Part shown: one piece after another, positions 63,447-64,000 of the stretch
How positions within the stretch are numbered: position 1 is the stretch's first letter
Layout: each line of letters opens with the position of its first letter
NCBI RefSeq assembly: GCF_002409645.1
Contig: NZ_DHNR01000031.1
Location: 1-64,000, forward strand
Reading direction: 5' to 3'
DNA length: 64,000 nt
Source of the DNA: Acetobacter sp. UBA5411
GTDB taxonomy: Bacteria; Pseudomonadota; Alphaproteobacteria; Acetobacterales; Acetobacteraceae
The notes under the pieces: generated by a model
Seen by the model: the letters and a program-made list of their open reading frames with translations, nothing else
Told to the model about the DNA's origin: nothing
Databases searched by the model: none
Program-made: the position numbers and the translations under genes

Positions 63447-64000
63447 GTGCCGAACGCAGACAGTCGCCGCCGCAGCCTCCCGGACGTTTTTGCTACTGTC
63501 CGCGTTCCCGGTCCCGGGGCTTCCGCGCTGAAACGGTTCCTTGCTTTTGTCGGGCCGGGCTACCTCATTTCGGTCGGCTACATGGATCCCGGCAACTGGG
63601 CGACGGATCTGCAGGGCGGAGCGCAGTTTGGCTACGCCCTGCTCAGCGTCATCCTGCTCTCCAACCTTATGGCGATCCTGCTTCAGGCCCTGTCGGCCCG
63701 GCTTGGTATCGCGACGGGGCTGGATCTGGCGCAGGCCTGCCGGGAACGCTTTCCTCGCGGGATCAATCTGCTGCTGTGGATTGCCTGTGAACTGGCCATC
63801 ATCGCCTGCGATCTGGCGGAAGTGATAGGCACGGCCATCGCCCTACAACTTCTGTTCGGGTTCTCTCTGCTGACTGGCTCTCTGCTCTCGGCGCTGGATG
63901 CATTCATCGTGCTGCTGCTGATGGGGCGAGGCTTTCGCTATCTCGAAGCCTTCATCATCGGGCTACTGTGTATCATCGCCGGATGCTTCGCCGCGCAACT
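63447..64000 (+). CDS. mntH: Nramp manganese/metal transporter, N-terminal part (cut by window edge)
   Basis: The first 184 codons of an Nramp divalent-metal:proton symporter; the gene runs past the right edge. The metal-site motif of helix 1 is present as [11 protein letters not shown] after [10 protein letters not shown], and helices 2-5 follow ([20 protein letters not shown], then [19 protein letters not shown]). I prefer the GTG at 63447 preceded by AGAGA; a GTG at 63408 is in frame but lies at the edge of the operator-like palindrome. A 131-aa frame starting at 63395 overlaps in another phase and is spurious. Confidence 0.93.
   Translation, partial: MPNADSRRRSLPDVFATVRVPGPGASALKRFLAFVGPGYLISVGYMDPGNWATDLQGGAQFGYALLSVILLSNLMAILLQALSARLGIATGLDLAQACRERFPRGINLLLWIACELAIIACDLAEVIGTAIALQLLFGFSLLTGSLLSALDAFIVLLLMGRGFRYLEAFIIGLLCIIAGCFAAQ

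Overview
The window looks like chromosomal DNA of an acetic acid bacterium (Alphaproteobacteria, Acetobacteraceae). The evidence is the start of a membrane PQQ-dependent dehydrogenase at the left edge, two large surface-type proteins with Hint domains, a divergent maf/hemE pair followed by hemJ, GC-rich housekeeping genes, and short palindromic repeats placed just after genes. The genus cannot be fixed from the sequence alone. Two stretches (about 6.8-8.6 kb and 18.9-20.5 kb) are clearly richer in AT than their surroundings.

Layout. 1-4 kb: start of a PQQ dehydrogenase, a DUF4105 membrane protein coupled to a lipoprotein alpha/beta hydrolase, and ppa. 4.1-6.8 kb: tRNA-Ile(CAU), ettA and an acetyltransferase. 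6.9-18.9 kb: a seven-gene minus-strand cluster, the most interesting part of the window. It encodes a one-chain FAAL-ACP-Cy-A-PCP synthetase, a type II thioesterase, a complete tripartite exporter (HlyD/EmrA, EmrB-type MFS, NodT outer-membrane factor), a fatty-acid-hydroxylase-like di-iron protein and an Sfp-type phosphopantetheinyl transferase. The A-domain pocket reads as a cysteine code and the condensation domain is a cyclization (Cy) domain, so the expected product is a fatty acyl-cysteine thiazoline. Just upstream on the same strand lies a 104-aa peptide with a textbook double-glycine leader.

20.5-31.3 kb: LPS-type glycosyltransferases, a TPR protein, thrS, an Rrf2-family regulator lacking the usual Fe-S cysteines, a FecBCDE-type importer, a RutE-like nitroreductase, and tsaB-rimI. 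31.3-42.1 kb: ung, a 1046-aa Hint protein, TPP riboswitch plus thiC, and a TonB receptor / small membrane protein / PepSY / small membrane protein operon typical of siderophore uptake. 42.3-51.2 kb: iscS-ferredoxin-mnmA (sulfur relay), an OmpR/EnvZ-type pair, a ZntB-like transporter, an S9 peptidase and tRNA-Ala(GGC).

51.2-54.5 kb: maf and hemE diverge around a 380-bp region holding 13 GTAC words and DnaA-box-like sequences, a good candidate for the chromosomal origin because hemE flanks oriC in Caulobacter and relatives; hemE is followed by a HAD phosphatase and hemJ. 54.6-59.5 kb: an LTXXQ periplasmic protein, a small phage-like gene group, an IclR regulator, a GlcG/HbpS protein and an MFS exporter. 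59.5-64 kb: a gene-poor stretch with a perfect 18-bp inverted repeat, a second Hint protein, an aminotransferase, and the start of an Nramp (MntH) transporter cut by the right edge.

A recurring palindromic element (core AAGTTTTTGG plus GAAGCTTTTT hairpin) sits directly after ettA, the ABC ATPase gene, thiC, zntB and the second Hint gene.
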